Origin: Lophius americanus
Lineage: Eukaryota > Chordata > Actinopteri > Lophiiformes > Lophiidae
DNA length: 64,000 bases
Direction of reading: 5' to 3'
Assembly (NCBI GenBank): GCA_037951165.1
Contig: JBBDHG010000104.1
Span: 1,042,001-1,106,000 of the forward strand
Shown here: positions 1 through 13,053 of the stretch, piece by piece
Layout of the letters: each line of letters opens with the position of its first letter
How positions within the stretch are numbered: the first letter of the stretch is position 1
Translations under genes and position numbers: made by a program
Notes under the pieces: generated by a model
Databases searched by the model: none
Told to the model about the DNA's origin: nothing
What the model saw: only the letters and a program-made list of their open reading frames with translations

Positions 1-627
1 CTTTGAAATGAGTCCAGAACACTGATGATCTGATTGGCTGGAGTGACAGGCAGGAATACACAGACGGTTCACGTTCATTCACCCGAAAAGTCTTTTTTCA
101 AATTGCCGGCAATTTTCCAAAACCATTTCCAAGAACAATTTCTCAGATGTTTTTCCGTGCAGCGAAACCATCTGGTGCGTCAGGCTAATGTGGCCGCGTT
201 CAGTTCGTAACGACGCCACAGAGCTCCGGCTACCTGTTCTGTGCTTAAGCACAGCTGCCGACCTTCATCCAGCGAAGGACAGTGAGGACACGGAGTCTGG
301 GATAAAAAAAAGAGGCGTACGGAACCGAAGAGTCACAGATCGTACATCATCATAGCTCCCTGTCTCGCCGTAATAGTCTGTCCCTTATGTTTTGTCTACC
401 AGGTTTCTCTCATTATTTCTCTCTAGACTCACCTTCTACATTCCTCCTGCTTCACCCTCACCCCTTGATCCTCTCTCTCTCCTTCTAAGTCTCCTTCCCC
501 TTCCTTGTTACCTTTCCTTCATTCAAACTATTCTGGTTTCACCTCTTCCCCTTCCTCTCTTTTGCTCCCGAAATGTTCCCTTCCATTGCCTCTTCTCTTT
601 TTCACCTGCTCACCCCACCACACACCA

Positions 628-679
628 TCACACACACACCAACACACACACACACACACCCACACACACACACACACAC
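628..679. repeat. (CA)n microsatellite
   Basis: Imperfect CA run downstream of a 220-bp pyrimidine-rich stretch. Confidence 0.9.
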
Positions 680-796
680 TGAACTCTTCTTATTTAATTA
701 GTAATAATGTCGTCGTGCCCCCTCCCAGGAGGGCGGTGTTATTGACTTCATTATGCAAATGTAAACCAGCCCAAAGCTATACCACTGATGGGATAT

Positions 797-799
797 GAC

Positions 800-883
<84 letters not shown>
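797..883. repeat. (CA)n microsatellite
   Basis: Nearly pure CA run of about 87 bp. Long open frames across it are artefacts. Confidence 0.95.
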
Positions 884-886
<3 letters not shown>

Positions 887-1576
887 GTTGTTAGATTGTT
901 AAGTCAACCAGTGAAGCTGATGCGTGTTTGGCTGAAATCCTAATCGAACAGGCCCGGGGGCTAATTGTATCCGCCTTGGTTTGACAATGTCTTTGTATAT
1001 ACTTTAACAAAACAGATTTGAATAAAACAGAAATGCTGACAATATAAAATCTGTATGTGAATATCTTACCTTGTTTTCACAGCTTATGTTTGTGTGAAAA
1101 CGTAAATGTACATGTATGGCAGTACATCAACATCTTGGCAGTATGTTTAGCCCTACTTTGATCAAAAAAAACCTCGTATGTCACTTCATTTATTTTTTAG
1201 GAGACCTGAGATTAAAACGACAGTTATTACGTTTTTTGTTTGAGATTTTTGAACACCCAAACAAACTAAGCAGCTCCTCACATGTGTTTTCAGCGCGTCA
1301 GATCCTCGAAACATATATCGCTATGAACGACACCCAACAGGAAGGAGGGTGATGGGAACAGGTCGGCTGGATGGACCCACCTGGTACCTGCACAGCCTGA
1401 GTGCTTCAGGAGTAATTTAACCTTTATGGTTTGGCCAGGAAGTGAAATTCCTCTCATCTTACCTGTGATCTGCCGTCTTTCTGTCATAAAGGCACTAGCC
1501 GGTCGCCGTTGCCAAACCCTGCTGTGTCTTGACACAAGCTCACTGACCTGGAAATGCACTGGAGGCTATACAGTAA

Positions 1577-1676
<100 letters not shown>

Positions 1677-2454
1677 GGCAAAGACAGGCTAAACAGATGG
1701 AGAGACAGCAGAGATTAGGAGAGAAGAAGAAATTAAAGTCACAGTGTCAGGAAGAAAGATAATTTATCATATCTATAAATCTGTCTGTCAGATTCAGATT
1801 TTTCATTGGAATCGATCACAGTTTGACCTTTCATTAACAAAACAATGGTAAATTTGAGGGTCTGAAAACTCAAGAGTATGAAAACAGGTTTCAGATTGTA
1901 ATCTTTTAAAAACACTGTTTTTACCGTCACTGTGTAAACGGGCAAAACTCTTACTTAGTGGTGTTGATGTTGATGTTACACTGCAAACCAGTGGCCTGGC
2001 ATTGACATTGTACTAGTTTTCAGATCCATTTCCATGGGACTTTTTTAAAAACCTCAAAGGAAAAACCTTTCCGTTTTTATCTAAACCTATGTCAGCCTAA
2101 GAAGTTGTATAAGAAAAAGCAACTGGACTCTTCTTCATAAGGTTTAAAGTTGTGTCACCTACCATCCAGGAGGCTTTGTCAGTTCTAGGTGACTGTTGGG
2201 GATTTACAGGTATTTCATTTCCAGTGAGGTCAAGTAACACCTTGCGAGAGGTCAAGGTCTCATCCACCTCATAGCCCCACTAGGCTCTACTCCATCGTTA
2301 AACAGTTCCCTCTGAATGCATTCTATGGGCTGACATCCACACCTCCACCAGAGGGTGATGAAGAGCAAAGTTCGGACAACAAGAAAAACGGCTGCAGTAG
2401 GGTTCTTTTGGAAATGTACCTAGTAAGTAAAATGCTTCAAAAGCAATGACTGGG

Positions 2455-2760
2455 GTGTCGTCTGTGACGTGGAAAGACAGCAAGGCTAGAAGCATTGGAG
2501 GTGGGTACAAACAGTTTTCCCGATTGAGATGATTTGCACACATGAAGAGGATATTTTGGTAGAAGGATGCTGAGGATGGCGCTGGCAGGCAGGAGAAAAA
2601 GGAGAAGACCAAAGAGGAGGTTTCTGGATGTGGTGAGAAAGGACATACATTTGGTTGGGGTAACAGAGGACGACGCAGAGGAAAGGCCAAGATGGAAACA
2701 GTTGATCCGCTGTGGCCTAAAGGCAACAGCCAAAAGTAGAAGAAGTTGAAGTTATGTCAC
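2455..2760 (+). mobile_element. RTE-like LINE fragment, internally deleted, copy 1
   Basis: The + strand reads MLRMALAGRRKRRRPKRRFL, then DVVRKDIHLVGVTEDDAEER and LIRCG. This is the familiar C-terminal end of RTE-like non-LTR retrotransposon ORFs in fish, followed by a GAAG-rich tail. The 5' part (GGCTAGAAGCATTGGAGG) comes from near the endonuclease region of the full element, so the middle is deleted. Confidence 0.75.
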
Positions 2761-4179
2761 ATGGTCTCCTTTGTTCGTCAACAAGTTGTTCCCTTTCATG
2801 TTCGTTATGTTATTTAGAGAAGAGAAATTCTTGTTGTTTTTTGAAATTCAAGGGCAGAGTTCAAAGAAAACGTTAAAAGCTGAGGACCCAGTAAGGGATA
2901 GGGAGAAATTCCTTATTAACCCGCTGCAACCCAATACGAATAACCTGGAACCAGATAACCTGGAAGAATGGATCAACGTATGGATGTTGTAAAAACCAGG
3001 TTGCATAAACATCAGAGCGATAAAGGAATAGAGCGAAACCCTGGTAACATAAAGGCACAGCAGTCCCTGTTTCTCCGGTAGAGAGGGATCTTCCAGCCAA
3101 AGCTGGCCCCTGTCCCACAGCTGAATGGAGACATGGCTTCATCCAGCTGTGGCTGTGACTGCAGAGATCTCTACGTGACAGACAGGGAGAGGGCAGGGCG
3201 TGTTTTCAGAAAGACTCCGTGTCCTTCCTCACTGTCAGAGCTGCTTCTCTGCAGGTCGACTGCTGTCCAGGGTTCTGAACCTTAGCCAGAACTTGAAAAA
3301 CAACATGATTTGCCCTTGAGAAAAATGTCAAAGATTCCCAAAAGATATTCTTCAATTCTGAGTGCAACTCTCCGAAACTATCAAGACTTCTCTGTATTTT
3401 ACTTCTTCAATATTTTGACCTTTTTCTCCTTGAATTTCTCGGTACGATTCAACCAATCTTTCATGTGGTGCAGCCGCTATTGTTCTTGCTGATTGCTGTT
3501 TATTTCATCAGAATTACTTTGGACGGTTGGTCTCATTACTCGAGGGTGTTCAGATAGTTAGTGTGTGCAATCTGACAAAAATAAATGAAAACACACACAA
3601 ATAACCAAGAAATCAAAATGAAGCCGAGAGCAAACGCTTTCTCAGATGAGACTGAACGAAGACACAACTGGGAAATGCCTGCCTGCCATTCTCTGTTTCT
3701 TGAACTGTATAAAAAGAAAATGCTCTCAGGCTATTATTAAGGAGCAGATAGGGGTTGTAAGCTAAACATGACATCTTAAATACAGACAGAAAACATGACT
3801 GATAATGGATTTCCAAATATGTCTTTCTTTATCTCTTGGGAAAAAACGTTTTCACTCAGATTCTTTTTTTTTTTTTTTGTCAGCCTTTCCTTGTGAGATT
3901 GATGCGATAAATGTTCAAAAAATCATTTTGGTGTCTGAGGACAACAATCCTGTGTCTCATCTGCCTAACTTGTGCTGTGAGAACAGAGCCGGGGGGCACA
4001 GATGTCATTCAAGAAGCAGCCCTTTAGGGGGGGCTCAGCTCCCATGCTGTCAATTAAGGGTTTACCTATTTATCAGATTTGGGTCTGCAACACATTTCTT
4101 TATCTTGATGTCAACAGATGCCTGTTACAAAGCTCCTTATTTCACCTTTGTGTATTATTGATTTTGGTTCTGGCCACAA

Positions 4180-4815
4180 AGGTGGTACCTCCGGTGCCGG
4201 TCTCAAGTCCGGATAAATGGGGAGGTTTGTGTCAGGAAGGGCGTCCGATTTAAAACCTATGGCAAATCATTATGTTGGAACACGAAACTGATGTCCAAAC
4301 CGGATTGGTCAGGGCGCTGGGTTAACAGCGACCGCCACTGGCGTTGTTAACTAGACGGGTATACGGACGGGTAAGAAACTACTGGTGGTGATGGAAAACA
4401 GAGGATTGAGAGGGGGAAGACCTACCAGGAAACAGCGAGAGAAGAAAGACGCTAGCAGTGTGAGGGTGATAGCAGAGACTTTAGTATGTTGGCACGATTA
4501 CAGGAAAAGGTAGAAAGCTGGCTGATAGAAAGAAGGTGGATTTACTGTGTGTCTAAGAGACCGGTTGGAAAGGCGGCCATGCTAAGAGCATTGGAGGAGG
4601 GTGCAAACTCTTTTCCGGATGGAGATGGTTTGGACACGGGAGAAGGAGGGATCGAGGTTATATAACTAGAAGGATGCTTGAGATGGAGCGACCAAGCAGG
4701 AGAAAAAGGGGGAAGACCAAAGAGGAGGTTTCTGGACGTAAACCAGGTAAAACAGTTGATCCGACCACTAAAGGGATCAGCCAAAAGAAGAAGGAGAAGA
4801 AGAAGTTATGTCACA
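4180..4815 (+). mobile_element. RTE-like LINE fragment, internally deleted, copy 2
   Basis: It starts with the RTE-type leader (GTCAGGAAGGGCGTCCG, later GGTTAACAGCGACCGCCA). It continues into the start of the endonuclease region (AAAGCTGGCTGATAGAAAG, GTGGATTTACTGTGTGTC), then jumps to the 3' end encoding RRKRGRPKRRFLDV-type sequence and an AAGAAGAAG tail. The reverse transcriptase is absent. Confidence 0.75.
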
Positions 4816-7544
4816 TGGTCCAATTCATTATTTATAAGTAACTCAGAGAAGAGAAGGTCTTGTTATTTTTTTTTGTAAGTGGAGGGCAGAGCTGAAGGGG
4901 AACGTTGAAGCTTTTAGGAGCCAGTAACTTTCAGACAGTCCCTGACCCGTATCTATGGACCCTAACAGCTGGTCGGGCCTGCATGTGGTGTGGGTGTTTG
5001 TGCATGTGTGTGTATGTGAGTCTGTGTGTGTTCATGTGCCCCAAGTCCTCGGTGTGCCCTACATAGGAAGCAGTCCAGTCCAGGGTTAAAACACCAGCTG
5101 CTGTCAGTATCTCTAATTATAGCCTCCGCGGTGCAGGCTCCCAGGGCAGGACTGGGGGGTCAGGTTACTTCTTTGCACTGCTCTCTCATATAAACACACT
5201 CATCCTAATTTAAACCGGGCCTTTAAAATGGGCTCTGGAAGGACTTAAGAACTCGTACGAAGTGAACTGATTTGAAAACTATTCTCTAAGTCAGTCTTCT
5301 CTTTGAACTCTGTTTGAAAAGGTCGGGACCCCTTCGAAGAAACGGATCTCCCCTGGATGAGAATGATTCGGAGACCTGGAAGTTAAGAGTACTGTGAGCG
5401 CCTTTTTAAGAAGTCGTGAACTGTAAAAGCTGGATACTGTGTGTTCTGTTGTCCTGTTGCTGGAGGTAACTGGCGCTGCTGTGTTGGGAGAACGCACAAG
5501 TCCATTTACCGATGAGGTCATGTCATTACCTGGATAGTTTGCAGTGAAGAGCCGCTGCTGAAACATAAGTAGTCAGCTGCCTCCATCATTATAATATGAA
5601 TAATATGCTCAGTGTCGACTTTTATCTCTCATTACATTCTTTCTCTTTCTCCATCCACCTGGCCCGATACTCCACAGTTCTTCTCCTCCCCTTCCGTATC
5701 CTACCCTTCCATCTCTTCTGCCCTCGTTCCACTTCACCCATCTCTATTTGAGACCCTCAGAGGGGGCAGGGCGGCTCTCAGGGCGACTCTCGGGGTGACT
5801 CCTTCTATCTTATCCTTTCCCTCTAAACCAGCTACAGATTGCCTCTTCAAATCAATCTCAAAATCAAACTCAGGAATTTATCGCCTTCATGTTTAACCCT
5901 GAAATTATCAAGAATAATAACAAGCAAATCATTTTTCTTCAATTTTGTTCTCCAGCGGGGAAGGTGTAAGTGTATTTTTAGACCTGCTGTGATCCCGCTC
6001 AGCGAAACCGCTCCGAGCTCTTCGCTGCCAGATTCCGGTCCTCATCGTCGTTTTCTCACAATCGACCTGGGCCAGGAAAGGATTTAACAAAGGAATTACA
6101 TGCTCGTTCCTATGGTAACGCCTCATTGCCTGAACCATTGAAGAAGTGGAGGCTTTCTCTGATCATCCAGAAAAACTCAAGGTGCCGTAAGGTTTGTTTT
6201 GATTCCTGCTGAATTCATTATTATTAATAATTATGTCATCCTGCCATTACTGGGGATTTATGCACAATTCACATTCTTATTTTGGATTAATTATCTAATG
6301 TTTCAGCTGCTAACAGCTTGAATGTTGCTCACAAGATAGACTTTATATTTCATAATATAATCAGTGAAAAATGGTAATCTATATTTTAAAGCTTGTGCCT
6401 TAAAATGATTAATAAAAACAAAAAAATGGTGCTACTTTAACACAGATCAGGGCCTCAGTGTAGATTTTATGTGAGCAATTCAATCAAAAATAAATAGTTT
6501 CATGTGAGGAGTGGGATTATTTCATTTAAAGAAATACTTAGAGCTTTTATTTAGTTTTTATCATGATCTCAATGTGTCTTTATATAACATTAACAGCATT
6601 ATTTATGAGCCCGGTGTCTTTTATCTTCCTAGAAAATATGTGTTTAATAAAATGTCAAAATATTCAAATGTTAGATTCATTATCAAATCAAAACGTATAA
6701 GTTAAATCTGAATGTTATATCTACTTCTAAATGTTAAGCACAAAACTAAATATTCAGCTAAATCGGTTGAAGCCACTGGATCTGCAACTATATATTGTAT
6801 TTTATAAACAAATATACTTTTTAATGAAAAACAGAAAACTAAAAAAAAACCCACAACTCTCTAAACTATTAAACAATTAAAGAGGAGTAAAAAAAATACT
6901 AATTAAAAATGCATATTGATTGAAGTGTAATATACTTTTCAATCAATAGCAAACAACTTAAAGTATCTCAAATCTAATATGCTACTTAAGTTAGGTGATT
7001 CTTTAATTTCTATATTCCCTAAAAATGCCCAGATTACATGAAAAGCAGTTTTGATGATCCGGTTCTGGTAACAAGAGGGATGCAGTAAGTGAGTCATACT
7101 TTCAAAGTGCCTTTGTCGCCTTTTATTTCCCCTCCAGCAGTGCTGAGTAACACGCACACACACACACACACACTCACGTCATTCTAATTCTGCTCATTCC
7201 TTCGGTGTGGAGGAGGCGGCAGCAGTTGGTGTCCTTGTTGATGTGTGTGAAGATTCTCACAGCAGGTGGGCCGGGCCCGCTGGTTTTTGAAGAGCACTGA
7301 CACGTGAAGGCTGGGCTTCCCTTTTCTGGTTCTGGTTTCAACTTTAGCAGAATGTGTGTAAGAGAGCTAGACTTTGATTTTATGGTGTGGAGAATCTAGC
7401 TGAAGAGGAGGATTTCATCTGATGTTTTTAGAACCGCTCTCCAACCCTGTCGTTGTTTCACTGGGTCCATTTTACCTGCTGTGGATCAATATGTTGGCCT
7501 GAGCGGTCCTGGAGCTCCAGTGGATCAATGGTCTGTTTTTATGG

Positions 7545-8152
7545 CCACACACACGTAGACACACACACACACACACACGCACGAACACAGACGTAGATAC
7601 ACACATCCAAACACACACACACAAACACACACGTAGACACACACACACATGAACACACACAGTAATACACACACACAAACAAATACACAAGCACACAAAT
7701 ACACACAAAACACACCTGTAGATACACACACATAAATACACAAAGACACACACGCATATACACACACACACAGACACACACGCATATACACACATACAGA
7801 CACAAACATACAAAAATACACACACAACACACACACACACAAATACACACACACGCACAAACACACAGACACACACAATATACACACACAACACAGACAC
7901 ACACAAAAATACACGCACAATGCAGACACACACACAAACGTACACAAGCACACACCTACAAACAAACACACACATACAAACACACACACAACAAGCACAC
8001 ACACTCACACACACACACAAAACAGACACAAACACAAACACACACACACACACAAAACAGACACAAACACAAACACACACACATACAAGCACACACCAAC
8101 AAACGAACACACACACACAAATACACACACAAAACCGACACAAACACAAACA

Positions 8153-8190
<38 letters not shown>
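7545..8190. repeat. long imperfect CA-rich tract
   Basis: About 645 bp of CA dinucleotides broken by ACAAA, GCACA, ATACA and GTAGA interruptions, with higher-order repeats such as ACACACGCATATACACAC. The Cys/Val and Thr/His open frames it produces on both strands are not genes. Confidence 0.95.
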
Positions 8191-8193
<3 letters not shown>

Positions 8194-9849
8194 TGGTTCA
8201 GTGCTCTACATCTGAAATAACACACACGTCAGCTGATGTTCTCCAGATCAATGGTGAACCTTCCTGAACCAAACACAAACTTGTACGTGGGCAGAATTAT
8301 GTTAAATTGATTTTCTAGTTTGCTATCTGGGAGCAACAATGTAAAGGTCAACCTCGAGGCCCGATCCTGAATCCAAACACATCAATGTTGTTCATTACAT
8401 AACGGAATGAAGAAGACATATAGATCGTGCAGAAGACACCGATACACACATGCTGCAGTGTGCATCTCCAGCAAACTCAAATATCACTATTTCCTTCAGA
8501 TGCAACACCTTTGACTTTACATGTAATGTTTTACAGAATTAGGAGACAGGAATCCAGAGGTTTACCAGTGAGGGGGCGAACATGGAGAATACTGTCCTGG
8601 TAAATGTAAGACAGCTTTATCCATAAAGTACAAATATTCTGAGTAATATATAAATAATAAACAGAAGTAAACAACTTTATGATAGTCAGTACAAACTTGT
8701 TAATAATCCCTCGTACATTAAAGTCCTTATAAATGAGTTATTACTGTGTTATTACCAGGTGTGTTCCAGGAGTAATACTGTAACGGTGAACAAACACAAA
8801 TGCCTTTGACTCTAAAACCTGAACAATCAGCAAATAGTTTCAGGCTGTAATAAAAACTAAATCCTCATGAGTTCTCCTCTTTACCGGTGAGGAGACGCTC
8901 AATTACCGTACCTTTACATCCAATATTCCACTGATGAAGTCTCTCTCGCACAAAACTAGGTTGACCAGAAATAACACCAGAAGCCTTTCATGGTTTCTGA
9001 GTCACGGAGAAAAAAGTTATCTTTCGTAACGGTGAATTTAGATCTATTCATGGTGTAGATAAAAAAAAATCTTTCCTTTCAGTGATGCATAAAATCCATG
9101 AGTCAGAGCCGTTATGAGGCCCTGAACATGAGTCATCGCCTTCTTTAGTTGTATCTGTTTCGCTTACATCATACCGTCAGTGTCCGCTCTGGCATTTTAG
9201 CCAGCTAAGTTTTAATCCTAGAGGGCGTTGGTGTTTATTCGCACTTTAATATTATCATATTATCATATGAATTTTTTTTTTTTTCAAAAGGAGTTAAACC
9301 CCTTGAGAGGATTGTTCTCGTTTTCAAAAACAAGACAACAATTTAACAAGTACCAGAGTAAACGCAGAAACATCATGAGAATAAGTTCAATCATGGACAC
9401 AACCACTAGATGGCCATGAAGAGGCCATAAACAAATACTGCCCAGCAAAACAAAAATATAAAAATACGGCTTCAAACATAAATATTTTGTGCTTGTTGAG
9501 TTAGGGTAAAGTTACGCAGCACCATGTGACTTATTGAAAGTGATGTACTCGAAAACAGGTTAAGCATTTTCACGGCTTTTTTCTAAATACTTTGAAACAA
9601 AATTGCTTGAATGTGCAAAAGTTGAGAATAACAATCAAATAGAAATCAACTAAATTACTTTATCTATTTTTTTGCAGGATGAAAAAAGTAAAAATGTAGA
9701 AACAAATTTTAAAAAATCCCCAAAATGAATTAATTAAACCATCAGAGGAACTTGTAAGAAGATTTCACCGATGATTTCAAAAGAAAAGTGAACGCTGAGT
9801 CAGGAGTTCTGACATTTTCAAAGTAAAAGTCCAAATTGAAACTGTTTTA

Positions 9850-10285
9850 GTTTTAATAATAATAATAATAATAATAATAATACATTTAATGTATAATGCA
9901 CTTTACATTTGGATCAAATCTCAAAGTGCTACAAAGCAAAAGCAGATAAAAGCATCAATAAAAAATAAAATAATAACTATATAAAAACATGACCAAAAAG
10001 CAGCAATTTTAATTAAACTTATAGGTTCTGCTAAAAAGGAAAGTTTTAAGTCTTTTTTTAAATGTGTCAGTCGTCTGTGGAGCCCTCAGATGGTCAGGGA
10101 GGGTATTCCACAGACGAAGGGCAGCAGAACAGAAGTCCCGATCACCCATGGTGCTGAGCTTAGTCCGGGGCAGGAGGAGGCGGTATGAGTGGGTAGAACG
10201 GAGGGATCGTGTTGAGGACAGTGGGGTGAGTAGTTCTTTTAGGTAGGGGGGTGCGTTACCATGGATACACTGGTGAGTGAGGAGA
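9850..10285 (+). repeat. dispersed repeat, family A copy 1
   Basis: Starts with (AAT)n, then CATTTGGATCAAATC, AAAAGCAGCAAT, GGTTCTGCTAAAAAGG, GTGGAGCCCTCAGATGGTCA, ATGGTGCTGAGCTTAGTCC and GGAGGAGGCGGTATGAGTG. The same order recurs at 46040. This sequence is familiar from fish genomes; its class is unclear to me. Confidence 0.8.
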
Positions 10286-10394
10286 GAGATCTTTTAGATA
10301 TTTACTCTTTATAATTCTTCATCTTACGAACTAGTTCGATATTCCACGTTTTCCTTAGAATCTGTGTGTTGCCACGGTATTTTGGGGTTAAGGA

Positions 10395-10445
10395 CTCTTT
10401 CCCAGCGTCAGCTGATAGAGGCTCCAGCCCCTTGTGACCCCTGCA
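10395..10445 (+). repeat. fragment of a dispersed fish repeat (family B)
   Basis: AGGCTCCAGCCCCTTGTGAC resembles the common fish block 'ataggctccagccccccgtgaccc'. It is only a short remnant. Confidence 0.45.
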
Positions 10446-12119
10446 AAAGAGAAACCGTCACAGAAAATGAATTTATGAATAATCTACACAAAAATAAGTC
10501 TTTATATGGGGTTCCTGGATTGGGGCGCTGGTGTCGAGGTGTTTGATTTAGCTGCCATACAGTGTGATTATTACGTGTGCCTTCACTGATGGGGGTCTTA
10601 AAAGGTGCCCAGCATCAATATTTCTGCCCCCAGGTCCCCAAAACGGTTTAATCTGGTCAGACCAAAGTGCTCAGCCTCATTTCTAACTGTGTCCGTTTCT
10701 AATGGCCTACTTGATGCTTCATTCACTTTTTAATAGTCTTGTGCAGTCAAGCTCATCTTCTGGATTTGAGAGCACATTGAGAGGCCACTTATACCGTAGA
10801 CCACGTTTTTCTAATGGGGGAATGGGTATATGTAGGGGTCCTCTGGGGTACTGCAGTGGTTTGTGAAATAAAAATAAAAAAGAGGCATAATTCCCTCCAA
10901 ATTCAGTAAAAATAATGCAAATTGAAGCTGATTAAATTTAAGATTCAGTAATCAGTAATCCTATTTAAATACAATTGTTAATTTCTGTAAACGGCATCTC
11001 AGTTTAATTGCAACTACACTTCTCTTTAATGATTTCGATGACAAAAATGGATGTGTAACCAACTTATGTATGGACTGTAAACATCTTTGATTGGAGCATT
11101 CAAGAGTTGATCATATGAATCTGAGATCGGGGGAAGAGTGCTGCATTGTGGGTCTTTAAATAATGAATTTTCCTCATTGTTAAGAAAATATCTGGCTCAG
11201 ATCAGAGGGTAAAAAAAAAAACCCGACCGCTCATATATTCACTTCACTCAGGTTCTTTTCCATTCAGAAGTAGAAAGAAATGCCAATATTGAGAGAAAAA
11301 AGCTCCGAGCTCCGAGTTTCACCTGTGATATAATGAGCCGACAGGGGAACATCGCCCCACCGATGGACACCCACCTTCTATTAATTAGCAGTGAAGATGA
11401 CACCCATTACAGTCCAGACTGTCAGCTAATCGTGTCAACAAACATGTCATAATGAATGGAGTTAAATCCCTCAGCAGGACCAGACCAGACCAGACCAGAC
11501 CTCCAATGGACCCGCATCCCTCAGGGCCTCATTAATAACCTTGGAAAGGGCATATTTCTCCCGAATCAGTCGGCCGCATTCCAATTCAAATCGTCTCCCC
11601 GGCGTAACTATCACTCCTTATTTGCAGATAAGTTGTGTGAAAGGCAGACGGAGAGAGAGAGAGAAATGAAACCCTCTCAGCCCGCCACGTAATAATAATA
11701 CACAAACAACCTAACGTGGAAATGTAATCATGTTACGTCCCACCCACCCACCCAACCCCCCCATCCCCCCCACCCCCACCCCACCCGCGCCATACAGTGA
11801 TGAAAACTTTATTTTTCCAAAAGTCATTTGTCTTGTAGAGCAGATTTTTTCACAACGAGATCAAATTTCATCTCCTAACCGGTTCCTGCTGTATCTTTCT
11901 GTTTGTCCCTGTCTTTCCTGCCGCTGTCTCCCACTTCCTCTCCCCCTCAGAACCGTCATCCTCATCCTCAGAGAAATACTGACCCGGTGGAGAAAGTTCT
12001 CATAACGACGGCAGATTAAAGAAATTGAACGATTAATTACAACGGATGATGTGTGATAATTAGTGCATTAGAAGTCTTTGGCACCAAGACTCTTCCACCA
12101 CCGTTATTAGAGCCCGAAA

Positions 12120-12162
12120 GTGGTGGTGGGGGCTGATGACTCTGCTGAGACTCAATGATGAT

Positions 12163-12238
<76 letters not shown>

Positions 12239-12290
12239 TCCGCTAGGAGTCGGCGAGGATGTGGAGGGTGTGGGGAAATAATTGGCTGAA
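12120..12290 (+). repeat. dispersed repeat (family C) with (GAT)n expansion
   Basis: GGTGGTGGGGGCTGATGACT, CTGCTGAGACTCA, then about 75 bp of GAT repeats (12162-12236), then GGCGAGGATGTGGAGGGTG. The flanks recur at 16147 and in part at 25170. The minus frame across it (poly-Ser) is an artefact. Confidence 0.7.
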
Positions 12291-12790
12291 TGCAGAGAAT
12301 CATATTTAAAAAGACAGCGGCTGATGGTGATTGGCTAACCATAGAAGGGGTGTGGCCGTGAATGGACAGATGGTAAACCCGCTTTGTAATGAACATTATG
12401 AGACAAAATGTGCAGCAGAGGACGCAAGCGCAGCAGTTATAACAGCTGCAGACTCATACATGTATTATTGCATAAATAATGTGTGTACTTCCTTTGATAG
12501 CCTCGTAAAGATTAAACAGCAGACGGACCCGTTCCTAGAAATCCCTATAAAAATATCTGCTGTAGTTGGTCCACTCCAGGGTTCAGACGTAAGTGAGGCG
12601 AGATCATTCTTTCTCGAGCGCGGACATTGATGTCTGGTTCTCTGTTCCCACATGGTCACATGACTCAGTCTGAGAAGGGGAGAAGATGAATAGTGTGAAT
12701 ATTCCCTATAAGAAGTGACATTTTCCAGGCATGGAGGAGCTCCTGAAAAGAATAAACGTTTATCAGTCTGATTAATCCGTTGTTTTGATT

Positions 12791-12810
12791 CCCCCCCCCC
12801 CCCCCCCCCC
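12791..12810. repeat. poly-C tract (20 C) before trdn exon
   Basis: Twenty consecutive C in the pyrimidine tract upstream of the exon acceptor. It may be length-polymorphic and error-prone in assembly. Confidence 0.9.
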
Positions 12811-12853
12811 TCTTCTCTTTCATCCTCTGATTTTTCTCTCTTCCTACTCTCAG

Positions 12854-13053
12854 TTCTATTTCACCAATGAGAGGTCAAGCTAACGGCGGGGAGACGGTCT
12901 CCTCAGCACGGACCAATCAGAAGACCTTCATGGAAGAGGTCATTATGACCTTTAGCTCGCCGATGGCGTGGCTGCTGGTTGTGGCTCTGATTCTCACGTG
13001 GGCAGGAGTCGCCATCGTTCTGTTCGACCTGCTGGACTATAAAACTCTGGCAG
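12854..13053 (+). CDS. trdn: trdn exon with transmembrane segment
   Basis: The acceptor is a long pyrimidine tract ending CTCTCAG; the donor is CAG|GTACTG (phase 1). With M at 12867 the exon encodes 62 residues plus one base. Residues 1-33 are polar and cytosolic, and residues 34-53 are a clear hydrophobic helix followed by FDLLDYK. The four codons before the ATG (S-I-S-P) are also open, so the true start may lie upstream. A run of 20 C sits about 40 bp before the acceptor. Confidence 0.85.

Noticed and set aside
5612..6087. Overlapping Ser/Pro-rich frames
   Set aside because: Pyrimidine-rich DNA with no domain, no splice sites in phase and no similarity I recognise.
7472..8267. Several long open frames on both strands, rich in Cys/Val or Thr/His
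   Set aside because: They are translations of the CA tract and contain no domain; frames stay open because CA repeats lack stops.
10064..10246. Arg-rich frame, with a related one at 46191-46463
   Set aside because: Both are the same dispersed repeat (family A) at two places; no known protein motif.
12037..12396. Minus-strand frame with a long poly-Ser run
   Set aside because: Poly-Ser is the (GAT)n repeat read in reverse; the flanks are dispersed repeat family C.
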